From the NCBI GenBank assembly GCA_036172665.1, contig CM069870.1, positions 45,900,001-45,964,000 of the forward strand: 64,000 bases of DNA, written 5' to 3'. The notes below the pieces were generated by a model. It had not been told where the DNA came from, ran no database searches, and saw nothing but the letters and a program-made list of their open reading frames with translations. The DNA comes from Prosopocoilus inquinatus (taxonomy: Eukaryota > Arthropoda > Insecta > Coleoptera > Lucanidae). Position numbers and translations under genes: made by a program. This document shows, in pieces, positions 1 to 12,963 of the stretch (the stretch's first letter is position 1; each line of letters starts with the position of its first letter).

Positions 1-745
1 TATTTGACGTTTGGATGGACTCCAGTAGCTCTGATGTGAGATACGACGTTTTCTGAGGCAGCAGAAGCTGGAAATAGTTTTAAACGAAACAAAACGCATT
101 AGCGTTGTTCCTGTGATGTATCTAATCGATCCTTACTTATCTATCATGTTATTTGGCGTTTCGATGGACTCCAGTAGCTCTGATGTGAGATACGACGTTT
201 TCGGACGCAGCAGAAGCTGGAAATAGTTTTAAACGAAACAACACGCATTAGCGTTGTTCTTGTGATGTATCTAATCGATCCTTGCCTATCTATCATGTTA
301 TTTGACGTTTGGATGGACTCCAGTAACCCTGACGTGAGATACGAAGTTCTCGGACGCAGCAGAATCTGGAAAGAGTTTTAAACGAAACAACACGCATTAG
401 CGTTATTCCTGTGATGTATCTAATCGATCCTTACTCATCTATCATGTTATTTGACGTTTGGATGGACTCCAGTAACTCTAATGTGAGATACGAAATTTTC
501 GGACGCAGCAGAAGCTGGAAATAGTTTTAAACGAAACAACACGCATTAGCGTTGTTCCTGTGATGTATCTAATCGATCCTTACTTATCTATCATGTTATT
601 TGACGTTTGGATGGACTCCAGTAACCCTGACGTGAGATACGAAGTTCTCGGACGCAGCTGAAGCTGGAAATAGTTTTAAACGAAACAACACGTATTAGCG
701 TTGTTCCTGTGATGTATCTAATCGATCCTTACTCATCTATCATGT
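1..745 (+). repeat. Five leading satellite monomers before the 82-monomer unit
   Basis: Monomers start at 1, 150, 299, 448 and 597, with classes 4, 4, 3, 5, 3. The first has the TTTTCTGAGGC variant of the middle segment. The third carries the rare change AGAATCTGGAAAGAG. This order and that rare change match the block at 42466-43359 better than the sequence that precedes the second 82-monomer copy, so these five are not the end of a preceding 82-monomer unit. What lies to the left of the window is unknown. Confidence 0.85.
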
Positions 746-1341
746 TATTTGACGTTTGGATGGACTCCAGTAGCTCTGATGTGAGATACGACGTTTTCTG
801 AGGCAGCAGAAGCTGGAAATAGTTTTAAACGAAACAACACGTATTAGCGTTGTTCCTGTGATGTATCTAATCGATCCTTACTCATCTATCATGTTATTTT
901 ACGTTTGGATGGACTCCAGTAACTCTGATGTGAGATACAAAGTTTTTGGACGCAGCAGAAGCTGGAAATAGTTTTGAACGAAACAACACGTATTAGCGTT
1001 GTTCCTGTGATGTATCTAATCGATCCTTACTTTTCTATCATGTTGTTTGACGTTTCGATGGACTCCAGTAACTCTGATGTGAGATACGACGTTTTCGGAC
1101 GCAGCAGAAGCTGGAAATAGTTTTAAACGAAACAACATGCATTAGCGATGTTCCTGTGATGTATCTAAACGATCCTTACTCATCTATAGTGTTATTTGAC
1201 GTTTGGACGGACTCCAGTAACCCTGACGTGAGATACGAAGTTCTCGGACGCAGCAGAAGCTGGAAATAGTTTTAAATGAAACAACACGTATTAGCGTTGT
1301 TCCTGTGATGTATCTAATCGATCCTTACTTAGCTACTATGT

Positions 1342-2235
1342 TATTTGACGTTTCGATGGACTCCAGAAACTCTAATGTGAGATACGAAATTTTCGGACGC
1401 AGCAGCAGCTGGAAATAGTTTGAAACGAAACAACAAATATTAGCGTTGTTTCTGTGATGTATCTAATCGATCCTTACTCATCTATCATGTTATTTGACGT
1501 TTGGATGAACTCCAGTAACCCTGACGTGAGATACGAAGTTCTCGGACGCAGCAGAAGCTGGAAATAGTTTTAAATGAAACAACACGTATTAGCGCTGTTC
1601 CTGTGATGTATCTAAACGATCCTTACTTATCTAACATGTTATTTGACGTTTGGATGGACTCCAGTAAGTCTGATGTGAGATACAAAGTTTGTGGACGCAG
1701 CAGGAGCTGTAAATAGTTTTAAACGAAACAACACGTATTAGCGTTGTTCCTGTGCTGTATCTAATCGATCCTTACTCATATATCATGTTATTTGGCGTTT
1801 CGATGTACTCCAGTAGCTCTGATGTGAGATACGACGTTTTCGGACGCACCAGAAGCTGGAAATAGTTTGAAACGAAACAACACGCATTAGCGTTGTTCCT
1901 GTGATGTATCTAATCGATCCTTACACATCTAGCATGTTATTTGACGTTTCGATAGACTCCAGTAACTCTAATGTGAGATACGAAATTTTCGGACGCAGCA
2001 GAAGCTGGAAATAGTTTTAAACGAAACACCACGTATTAGCGTTGTTCCTGTGATATATCTAATCGATCCTTACTCATCTATCATGTTATTTTACGTTTGG
2101 ATGAACTCCAGTAACTCTGATGTGAGATACAAAATTCTTGGACGCAGCAGAAGCTGGAAATAGTTTTGAACGAAACAACACGCATTAGCGTTGTTCCTGT
2201 GATGTATCTAATCGATCCTTACTTAGCTACTATGT
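1342..2235 (+). repeat. Six-monomer block repeated 39 monomers downstream (7153-8046)
   Basis: The order CCAGAAACTCTAATG monomer, GGATGAACTCC monomer, class 2 monomer with GAGCTGTAAATAG, GATGTACTCC monomer, GATAGACTCC monomer and TATTTTACG with GATGAACTCC is the same at 1342 and at 7153 (distance 5,811 bp). Differences seen include CGCACCAG against CGCAGCAG and ACAAAATTC against ACAAAGTTC. Beyond the block the two places diverge (GACGTTTTG at 2236, GAGGTTTGG at 8047). Copies of it also occur in 12964-25181 and in the rearranged third unit. Confidence 0.8.
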
Positions 2236-2384
2236 TATTTGACGTTTTGATGGACTCCAGTAACTCTAATGTGAGATTCGAAATTTTCGGACGCAGCAGA
2301 AGCTGGAAATAGTTTTAAACGAAACAACACGCATTAGCGTTGTTCCTGTGATGTATCTAATCGATCCTTACTCATCTATCATGT

Positions 2385-4172
2385 TATTTGGCGTTTCGAT
2401 GGACTCCAGTAACTTAGATGTGAGATACGAAGTTCTCGGACCCAGCTGAAGCTAGAAATAGTTTTAAACGAAACAACACGCATTAGCGTTGTTCCTGTGC
2501 TGTATCTAATCGATCCTTACTTATCTATCATGTTATTTGACATTTCGATGGACTCCAGTAACTCTGATGTGAGATACGACGTTTTCGGACACAGCAGCAG
2601 CTGGAAATAGTTTTAAACGAAACAACACATATTAGCGTTGTTCCTGTAATGTATCTAATCGATCCTTACTCATCTATCATGTTATTTGAAGTTTGGACGG
2701 ACTCCAGTAACTCTGATGTGAGATACAAAGTTATCGGACGCAGCAGAAGCTGGAAATAGTTTTGAACGAAACAACACGTATTAGCGTTGTTCCTGTGATG
2801 TATTTAAACGATCCTTACTTATCTAACATGTTATTTGACGTTTGGATGGACTCCAGTAAGTCTGATGTGAGATACAAAGTTTTTGGACGCAGCAGGAGCT
2901 GGAAATAGTTTTAAACGAAACAACACGTATTAGCGTTGTTCCTGTGCTGTATCTAATCGATACTTACTTATCTATCATGTTATTTGACGTTTCGATGGAC
3001 TCCAGTAACTCTGATGTGAGATACGAAGTTTTCGGACGCAGCAGAAGCTGGAAATAGTTTTAAACGAAACAACACGTTTTAGCGTTGTTCCTGTGCTGTA
3101 TCTAATCGATCCTTACTTATCTATCATGTTATTTGACGTTTCGATACGCTCCAGTAACTCTGATGTGAGATACGACGTTTTCGGACGCAGCAGAAGCTGG
3201 AAATAGTTTTAAACGAAACAACACGCATTAGCGTTGTTCCTGTGATGTATCTAATCGATCCTTACTCATCTATCATGTTATTTTACGTTTGGATGGACTC
3301 CAGTAACTCTGATGTGAGATACAAAGTTTTTGGACGCAACAGAAGCTGGAAATAGTTTTGAACGAAACAACACGTATTAGCGTTGTTCCTGTGATGTATC
3401 TAATCGATCCTTACTTTTCTATCATGTTATTTGACGTTTGGACGGACTCCAGTAACTCTGATGTGAGATACAAAGTTCTCGGACGCAGCAGAAGCTGGAA
3501 ATAGTTTTGAACGAAACAACACGTATTAGCGTTGTTCCTGTGCTGTATCTAATCGATCCTTACTTATCTATCATGTTATTTGAGGTTTGGATGGACTCCA
3601 GTAACCCTGACGTGAGATACGAAGTTCTCGGACGCAGCAGAAGCTGGAAATAGTTTTAAACGAAACAACACGCATTAGCGTTGTTCGTGTGATGTATCTA
3701 ATCGATCCTTACTCATCTATCATGTTATTTGGCGTTACGATGGACTCCAGTAACTTAGATGTGAGATACGAAGTTCTCGGACGCAGCTGAAGCTAGAAAT
3801 AGTTTTAAACGAAACAACACGCATTAGCGTTGTTCCTGTGATGTATCTAATCGATCCTTACTTATCTATCATGTTATTTGACGTTTGGATGGACTCCAGT
3901 AACCCTGACGTGAGATACGAAGTTCTCGGACGCAGCAGAAGCTGGAAATAGTTTTAAATGAAACAACACGTATTAGCGTTGTTCCTGTGATGTATCTAAT
4001 CGATCCTTACTTAGCTACTGTGTTATTTGACGTTTCGATGGACTCCAGAAACTCTAATGTGAGATAGGAAATTTTCGGACGCAGCAGCAGCTGGAAATAG
4101 TTTGAAACGAAACAACAAATATTAGCGTTGTTCCTGTGATGTATCTAATCGATCCTTACTCATCTATCATGT
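2385..4172 (+). repeat. Internal duplicated block within the 82-monomer unit (first member, 12 monomers)
   Basis: This block corresponds to 5365-7301 (13 monomers). The first seven monomers align at a distance of 20 monomers (2,980 bp): the order is class 6 with GGACCCAGCTG, then the GACATTTCG monomer, a GGACGG monomer, a class 2 monomer, a CGATGG monomer, a CGATACG/CGATGGG monomer and a TATTTTACG monomer. The second member then has one extra monomer at 6408, after which 3428-4172 aligns with 6557-7301 at 21 monomers. The members have diverged at several sites (for example GAAGTTTGG against GACGTTTGG), so this duplication is older than the 82-monomer duplication. Copy 2 carries the same block near 14603-16390. 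Confidence 0.8.
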
Positions 4173-5364
4173 TATTTGGTGTTACGATGGACTCCAGTAA
4201 CTTAGATGTGAGATAAGACGTTTTCTGAGGCAGCAGAATCTGGAAATAGTTTTAAACGAAACAACACGCATTAGCCTTGTTCCTGTGATGTATCTAATCG
4301 ATCCTTACACATCTATCATGTTATTTGGCGTTTCGATGGACTCCAGTAACCCTGACGTGAGATACGAAGTTCTCGGACGCAGCAGAAGCTGGAAATAGTT
4401 TTGAACGAAACAACACGTATTAGCGTTGATCCTGTGATGTATCTAATCGATCCTTACTTTTCTATCATGTTGTTTGACGTTTCGATGGACTACAGTAACT
4501 CTGATGTGAGATACGACGTTTTCGGACGCAGCAGAAGCTGGAAATAGTTTTCAACGAAACAACATGCATTAGCGATGTTCCTGTGATGTATCTAAACGAT
4601 CCTTACTCATCTATAGTGTTATTTGACGTTTGGACGGACTCCAGTAACTCTGATGTGAGATACAAAGTTCTCGGACGCAGCAGAAACTGGAAATAGTTTT
4701 GAACGAAACAACACGTATTAGCGTTGTTCCTGTGATGTATCTAAACGATCCTTACTTATCCAACATGTTATTTAACGTTTGGATGGACTCCAGTAAGTCT
4801 GATGTGAGCTACAAAGTTTTTGGACGCAGCAGGAGCTGGAAATAGTTTTAAACGAAACAACACGTATTAGCGTTGTTCCTGTGATGTATCTAATCGATCC
4901 TTACTTATCTATCATGTTATTTGACGTTTCGATGGACTCCAGTAACTCTGATGTGAGATACGACGTTTTCGGACGCAGCAGAAGCTGGAAATAGTTTTGA
5001 ACGAAACAACACCTATTAGCGTTGTTCCTGTGATGTATCTAAACGATCCTTACTTATCTAACATGTTATTTGAGGTTTGGATGGACTCCAGTAAGTCTGA
5101 TGTGAGATACAAAGTTTTGGGACGCAGCAGGAGCTGGAAATAGTTTTAAACGAAACAACACGTATTAGCGTTGTTCCTGTGCTGTATCTAATCGATCCTT
5201 ACTTATCTATCATGTTATTTGAGGTTTGGATGGACTCCAGTAACCCTGACGTGAGATACGAAGTTCTCGGACGCAGCAGAAGCTGGAAATAGTTTTAAAC
5301 GAAACAACACGCATTAGCGTTGTTCCTGTGATGTATCTAATCGATCCTTACTCATCTATCATGT
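3726..5364 (+). repeat. Eleven-monomer block repeated 48 monomers downstream (10878-12516)
   Basis: Both places run class 6, 3, 5, 6, 3, 1, 1, 2, 1, 2, 3 with the same private variants, among them TATTTGGTGTTACG with GATAAGACG, GACTACAGTAAC, TTTTCAACG, TATCCAACATG and GTGAGCTAC. The distance is 7,152 bp (48 x 149). The downstream member has CGGATGCAGC near 11527. This is the youngest-looking internal duplication of the 82-monomer unit, since its members differ at only a few sites. Confidence 0.82.
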
Positions 5365-7301
5365 TATTTGGCGTTTCGATGGACTCCAGTAACTTAGATG
5401 TGAGATACGAAGTTCTCGGACCCAGCTGAAGCTAGAAATAGTTTTAAACGAAACAACACGCATTAGCGTTGTTCCTGTGCTGTATCTAATCGATCCTTAC
5501 TTATCTATCATGTTATTTGACATTTCGATGGACTCCAGTAACTCTGATGTGAGATACGACGTTTTCGGACACAGCAGCAGCTGGAAATAGTTTTAAACGA
5601 AACAACACATATTAGCGTTGTTCCTGTAATGTATCTAATCGATCCTTACTCATCTATCATGTTATTTGACGTTTGGACGGACTCCAGTAACTCTGATGTG
5701 AGATACAAAGTTATCGGACGCAGCAGAAGCTGGAAATAGTTTTGAACGAAACAACACGTATTAGCGTTGTTCCTGTGATGTATCTAAACGATCCTTACTT
5801 ATCTAATATGTTATTTGACGTCTGGATGGACTCCAGTAAGTCTGATGTGAGATACAAAGTTTTTGGACGCAGCAGGAGCTGGAAATAGTTTTAAACGAAA
5901 CAACACGTATTAGCGTTGTTCCTGTGCTGTATCTAATCGATACTTACTTATCTATCATGTTATTTGACGTTTCGATGGACTCCAGTAACTCTGATGTGAG
6001 ATACGAAGTTTTCGGACGCAGCAGAAGCTGGAAATAGTTTTAAACGAAACAACACGTTTTAGCGTTGTTCCTGTGCTGTATCTAATCGATCCTTACTTAT
6101 CTATCATGTTATTTGACGTTTCGATGGGCTCCAGTACCTCTGATGTGAGATACGACGTTTTCGGACGCAGCAGAAGCTGGAAATAGTTCTAAACGAAACA
6201 ACACGCATTAGCGATGTTCCTGTGATGTATCTAATCGATCCTTACTCATCTATCATGTTATTTTACGTTTGGATGGACTCCAGTAACTCTGATGTGAGAT
6301 ACAAAGTTTTTGGACGCAGCAGAAGCTGGAAATAGTTTTGAACGAAACAACACGTACTAGCGTTGTTCCTGTGATGTATCTAATCGATCCTTACTTTTCT
6401 ATCATGTTATTTGACGTTTCGATGGACTCCAGTAACTCTGATGTGAGATACGACGTTTTCGGACGCAGCAGAAACTGGAAATAGTTTTAAACGAAACAAC
6501 ACGCATTAGCGATGTTCCTGTGATGTATCTAAACGATCCTTACTCATCTATCATGTTATTTGACGTTTGGACGGACTCCAGTAACTCTGATGTGAGATAC
6601 AAAGTTCTCGGACGCAGCAGAAGCTGGAAATAGTTTTGAACGAAACAACACGTATTGGCGTTGTTCTTGTGCTGTATCTAATCGATCCTTACTTATCTAT
6701 CATGTTATTTGAGGTTTGGATGGACTCCAGTAACCCTGACGTGAGATACGAAGTTCTCGGACGCAGCAAAAGCTGGAAATAGTTTTAAACGAAACAACAC
6801 GCATTAGCGTTGTTCCTGTGATGTATCTAATCGATCCATACTCATCTATCATGTTATTTGGCGTTACGATGGACTCCAGTAACTTAGATGTGAGATACGA
6901 AGTTCTCGGACGCAGCTGAAGCTAGAAATAGTTTTAAACGAAACAACACGCATTAGCGTTGTTCCTGTAATGTATCTAATCGATCCTTACTTATCTATCA
7001 TGTTATTTGACGTTTGGATGGACTCCAGTAACCCTGACGTGAGATACGAAGTTCTCGGACGCAGCAGAAACTGGAAATAGTTTTAAATGAAACAACACGT
7101 ATTAGCGTTGTTCCTGTGATGTATCTAATCGATCCTTACTTAGCTACTATGTTATTTGACGTTTCGATGGACTCCAGAAACTCTAATGTGAGATACGAAA
7201 TTTTCGGACGCAGCAGCAGCTGGAAATAGTTTGAAACGAAACAACAAATATTAGCGTTGTTTCTGTGATGTATCTAATCGATCCTTACTCATCTATCATG
7301 T
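5365..7301 (+). repeat. Internal duplicated block within the 82-monomer unit (second member, 13 monomers)
   Basis: This is the partner of 2385-4172. Distinguishing marks are GACGTCTGGATGG at 5812, GGGCTCCAGTACCTC near 6126, AGTTCTAAACG near 6186, GTATTGGCGTTGTTCTTG near 6651 and the added monomer at 6408. In copy 3 the junction near 27864 joins first-member sequence to second-member sequence, which is what unequal exchange between the two members would give. Confidence 0.78.
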
Positions 7302-10300
7302 TATTTGACGTTTGGATGAACTCCAGTAACCCTGACGTGAGATACGAAGTTCTCGGACGCAGCAGAAGCTGGAAATAGTTTTAAATGAAACAACACGTAT
7401 TAGCGCTGTTCCTGTGATGTATCTAAACGATCCTTACTTATCTAACATGTTATTTGACGTTTGGATGGACTCCAGTAAGTCTGATGTGAGATACAAAGTT
7501 TGTGGACGCAGCAGGAGCTGTAAATAGTTTTAAACGAAACAACACGTATTAGCGTTGTTCCTGTGCTGAATCTAATCGATCCTTACTCATATATCATGTT
7601 ATTTGGCGTTTCGATGTACTCCAGTAGCTCTGATGTGAGATACGACGTTTTCGGACGCAGCAGAAGCTGGAAATAGTTTGAAACGAAACAACACGCATTA
7701 GCGTTGTTCCTGTGATGTATCTAATCGATCCTTACACATCTAGCATGTTATTTGACGTTTCGATAGACTCCAGTAACTCTAATGTGAGATACGAAATTTT
7801 CGGACGCAGCAGAAGCTGGAAATAGTTTTAAACGAAACACCACGTATTAGCGTTGTTCCTGTGATATATCTAATCGATCCTTACTCATCTATCATGTTAT
7901 TTTACGTTTGGATGAACTCCAGTAACTCTGATGTGAGATACAAAGTTCTTGGACGCAGCAGAAGCTGGAAATAGTTTTGAACGAAACAACACGTATTAGC
8001 GTTGTTCCTGTGCTGTATCTAATCGATCCTTACTTATCTATCATGTTATTTGAGGTTTGGATGGACTCCAGTAACCCTGACGTGAGATACGAAGTTCTCG
8101 GACGCAGCAGAAGCTGGAAATAGTTTTAAACGAAACAACACGCATTAGCGTTGTTCCTGTGATGTATCTAATCGATCCTTACTCATCTATCATGTTATTT
8201 GGCGTTACGATGGACTCCAGTAACTTAGATGTGAGATACGAAGTTCTCGGACGCAGCTGAAGCTAGAAATAGTTTTAAACGAAACAACACGCATTAGCGT
8301 TGTTCCTGTGATGTATCTAATCGATCCTTACTTATCTGTCATGTTATTTGACGTTTGGATGGACTCCAGTAACCCTGACGTGAGATACGAAGTTCTCGGA
8401 CGCAGCAGAAGCTGGAAATAGTTTTAAATGAAACAACACGTATTAGCGTTGTTCCTGTGATGTATCTAATCGATCCTTACTTAGCTACTGTGTTATTTGA
8501 CGTTTCGATGGACTCCAGAAACTCTAATGTGAGATAGGAAATTTTCGGACGCAGCAGCAGCTGGAAATAGTTTGAAACGAAACAACAAATATTAGCGTTG
8601 TTCCTGTGATGTATCTAATCGATCCTTACACATCTATCATGTTATTTGGCGTTTCGATGGACTCCAGTAACCCTGACGTGAGATACGAAGTTCTCGGACG
8701 CAGCAGAAGCTGGAAATAGTTTTGAACGAAACAACACGTATTAGCGTTGTTCCTGTGATGTATCTAATCGATCCTTACACATCTATCATGTTATTTGGCG
8801 TTACGATGGACTCCAGTAACTTAGATGTGAGATAAGACGTTTTCTGAGGCAGCAGAATCTGGAAATAGTTTTAAACGAAACAACACGCATTAGCCTTGTT
8901 CCTGTGATGTATCTAATCGATCCTTACACATCTATCATGTTATTTGGCGTTTCGATGGACTCCAGTAGCTCTGATGTGAGATACGACGTTTTCTGAGGCA
9001 GCAGAAGCTGGAAATAGTTTTAAACGAAACAACACGCATTAGCGTTGTTCCTGTGATGTATCTAATCGATCCTTACTCATCTAACATGTTATTTGACGTT
9101 TGGATGGACTCCAGTAAGTCTGATGTGAGATACAATGTTTTGGGACGCAGCAGAAGCTGGAAATAGTTTTAAACGAAACAACACCCATTAGCGTTGTTCC
9201 TGTGATGTATCTAATCGATCCTTACTCATCTATCATGTTATTTGGCGTTACGATGGACTCCAGTAACTTAGATGTGAGATACGACGTTTTCTGAGGCAGC
9301 AGAATCTGGAAATAGTTTTAAACGAAACAACACGCATTAGCCTTGTTCCTGTGATGTATCTAATCGATCCTTACTCATCTATCATGTTATTTGGCGTTTC
9401 GATGGACTCCAGTAGCTCTGATGTGAGATACGACGTTTTCTGAGGCAGCAGAAGCTGGAAATAGTTTTAAACGAAACAACACGCATTAGCGTTGTTCCTG
9501 TGATGTATCTAATCGATCCTTACTCATCTATCATGTTACTTGACGTTTCGATGGACTCCAGTAACTCTAATGTGAGAAACGAAGTTCTCGGACGCAGCTG
9601 AAGCTAGAAATAGTTTTAAACGAAACAACACGCATTAGCGTTGTTCCTGTGATGTATCTAATCGATCCTTACTTATCTATCATGTTATTTGACGTTTGGA
9701 TGGACTCCAGTAACCCTGACGTGAGATACGAAGTTCTCGGACGCAGCAGAAGCTGGAAATAGTTTTAAACGAAACAACACGCATCAGCGTTGTTCCTGTG
9801 ATGTATCTAATCGATCCTTACTTATCTATCATGTTATTTCACATTTGGATGGACTCCAGTAACCCTGACGTGAGATACGAAGTTCTCGGACGCAGCAGAA
9901 GCTGGAAATAGTTTTAAACGAAACAACACGTATTAGCGTTGTTCCTGTGATGTATCTAATCGATCCTTACTCATCTATCATGTTATTTGACGTTTGGATG
10001 GACTCCAGTAACTCTGATGTGAGATACAAAGTTCTTGGACGCAGCAGAAGCTGGAAATAGTTTTGAACTAAACAACACGTATTAGCGTTGTTCCTGTGAT
10101 GTATCTAATCGATCCTTACTTAGGTACTATGTTATTTGACGTTTCGATGGACTCCAGTAACTCTAATGTGAGATACGAAATTTTCGGACGCAGCAGCAGC
10201 TGGAAATAGTTTGAAACGAAACAACACATATTAGCGCTGTTCCTGTGATGTATCTAATCGATCCTTACTCATATATCATGTTATTTGACGTTTGGACGGA

Positions 10301-12963
10301 CTCCAGTAACTCTGATGAGAGATACAAAGTTCTCGGACGCAGTAGAAGCTGGAAATAGTTTTAAACGAAACAACACGCATTAGCGTTGTTCCTGTGATGT
10401 ATCTAATCGATCCTTACTCATCTATCATGTTATTTGACGTTTGGATGGACTCCAGTAGCTCTGATGTGAGATACGACGTTTTCTGAGGCAGCAGAAGCTG
10501 GAAATAGTTTTAAACGAAACAACACGCATTAGCGTTGTTCCTGTGATGTATCTAATCGATCCTTACTTATCTATCATGTTATTTGGCGTTTCGATGGACT
10601 CCAGTAACTCTGATGTGAGATACAAAGTTTTTGGACGCAGCAGAAGCTGGAAATAGTTTTGAACTAAACAACACGTATTAGCGTTGTTCCTGTGATGTAT
10701 CTATTCGATCCTTACTTAGGTACTATGTTATTTGACGTTTCGATGGATTCCAGTAACTCTAATGTGAGATACGAAATTTTCGGACGCAGCAGCAGCTGGA
10801 AATAGTTTGAAACGAAACAACAAATATTAGCGTTGTTCCTGTGATGTATCTAATCGATCCTTACTCATCTATCATGTTATTTGGCGTTACGATGGACTCC
10901 AGTAACTTAGATGTGAGATACGAAGTTCTCGGACGCAGCTGAAGCTAGAAATAGTTTTAAACGAAACAACACGCATTAGCGTTGTTCCTGTGATGTATCT
11001 AATCGATCCTTACTTATCTATCATGTTATTTGACGTTTGGATGGACTCCAGTAACCCTGACGTGAGATACGAAGTTCTCGGACGCAGCAGAAGCTGGAAA
11101 TAGTTTTAAATGAAACAACACGTATTAGCGTTGTTCCTGTGATGTATCTAATCGATCCTTACTTAGCTACTGTGTTATTTGACGTTTCGATGGACTCCAG
11201 AAACTCTAATGTGAGATAGGAAATTTTCGGACGCAGCAGCAGCTGGAAATAGTTTGAAACGAAACAACAAATATTAGCGTTGTTCCTGTGATGTATCTAA
11301 TCGATCCTTACTCATCTATCATGTTATTTGGTGTTACGATGGACTCCAGTAACTTAGATGTGAGATAAGACGTTTTCTGAGGCAGCAGAATCTGGAAATA
11401 GTTTTAAACGAAACAACACGCATTAGCCTTGTTCCTGTGATGTATCTAATCGATCCTTACACATCTATCATGTTATTTGGCGTTTCGATGGACTCCAGTA
11501 ACCCTGACGTGAGATACGAAGTTCTCGGATGCAGCAGAAGCTGGAAATAGTTTTGAACGAAACAACACGTATTAGCGTTGATCCTGTGATGTATCTAATC
11601 GATCCTTACTTTTCTATCATGTTGTTTGACGTTTCGATGGACTACAGTAACTCTGATGTGAGATACGACGTTTTCGGACGCAGCAGAAGCTGGAAATAGT
11701 TTTCAACGAAACAACATGCATTAGCGATGTTCCTGTGATGTATCTAAACGATCCTTACTCATCTATAGTGTTATTTGACGTTTGGACGGACTCCAGTAAC
11801 TCTGATGTGAGATACAAAGTTCTCGGACGCAGCAGAAACTGGAAATAGTTTTGAACGAAACAACACGTATTAGCGTTGTTCCTGTGATGTATCTAAACGA
11901 TCCTTACTTATCCAACATGTTATTTAACGTTTGGATGGACTCCAGTAAGTCTGATGTGAGCTACAAAGTTTTTGGACGCAGCAGGAGCTGGAAATAGTTT
12001 TAAACGAAACAACACGTATTAGCGTTGTTCCTGTGATGTATCTAATCGATCCTTACTTATCTATCATGTTATTTGACGTTTCGATGGACTCCAGTAACTC
12101 TGATGTGAGATACGACGTTTTCGGACGCAGCAGAAGCTGGAAATAGTTTTGAACGAAACAACACCTATTAGCGTTGTTCCTGTGATGTATCTAAACGATC
12201 CTTACTTATCTAACATGTTATTTGAGGTTTGGATGGACTCCAGTAAGTCTGATGTGAGATACAAAGTTTTGGGACGCAGCAGGAGCTGGAAATAGTTTTA
12301 AACGAAACAACACGTATTAGCGTTGTTCCTGTGCTGTATCTAATCGATCCTTACTTATCTATCATGTTATTTGAGGTTTGGATGGACTCCAGTAACCCTG
12401 ACGTGAGATACGAAGTTCTCGGACGCAGCAGAAGCTGGAAATAGTTTTAAACGAAACAACACGCATTAGCGTTGTTCCTGTGATGTATCTAATCGATCCT
12501 TACTCATCTATCATGTTATTTGGCGTTACGATGGACTCCAGTAACTTAGATGTGAGATACGAAGTTCTCGGATGCAGCTGAAGCTAGAAATAGTTTTAAA
12601 CGAAACAACACGCATTAGCGTTGTTCCTGTGATGTATCTAATCGATCCTTACTTATCTATCATGTTATTTGACGTTTGGATGGACTCCAGTAACCCTGAC
12701 GTGAGATACGAAGTTCTCGGACGCAGCAGAAGCTGGAAATAGTTTTAAATGAAACAACACGTATTAGCGTTGTTCCTGTGATGTATCTAATCGATCCTTA
12801 CTTAGCTACTATGTTATTTGACGTTTCGATGGACTCCAGAAACTCTAATGTGAGATACGAAATTTTCGGACGCAGCAGCAGCTGGAAATAGTTTGAAACG
12901 AAACAACAAATATTAGCGTTGTTCCTGTGATGTATCTAATCGATCCTTACTCATCTATCATGT

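Larger units (their letters stand above)
746..12963 (+). repeat. Higher-order repeat unit, copy 1: 82 monomers, 12,218 bp
   Basis: The sequence from 746 recurs at 12964 (distance 12,218 = 82 x 149) and runs through to 12963. Class order in tens, by first monomer start: 746: 4 1 1 3 5 3 2 4 5 1; 2236: 5 6 1 1 2 1 1 1 1 3; 3726: 6 3 5 6 3 1 1 2 1 2; 5216: 3 6 1 1 2 1 1 1 1 1; 6706: 3 6 3 5 3 2 4 5 1 3; 8196: 6 3 5 3 6 4 2 6 4 5; 9686: 3 3 1 5 7 4 1 5 6 3; 11176: 5 6 3 1 1 2 1 2 3 6; 12666: 3 5. Private markers shared with copy 2 include CGATACGCTCC near 3140, GTTCGTGTG near 3685, AGTTCTAAACG near 6186 and TTCACATTTGG near 9837. The unit is itself built from older internal duplications. The left limit is set by comparison: monomer 597 does not match monomer 12815. 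Confidence 0.93.

Noticed and set aside
150..298. CENP-B box in monomers reading TTTCGATGGACTCCAGT
   Set aside because: TTCG and the central A fit the box, but the required CGGG is CCAG, giving 7 of 9 essential bases. Many monomers have TTTGG instead, which breaks it further. Chance resemblance is more likely.
895..1043. Yeast-type replication origin motif (TTTTACGTTTG) in TATTTTACG monomers
   Set aside because: It fits 10 of 11 positions of the yeast consensus, but that motif is specific to budding yeasts and is expected by chance in A/T-rich repeats.
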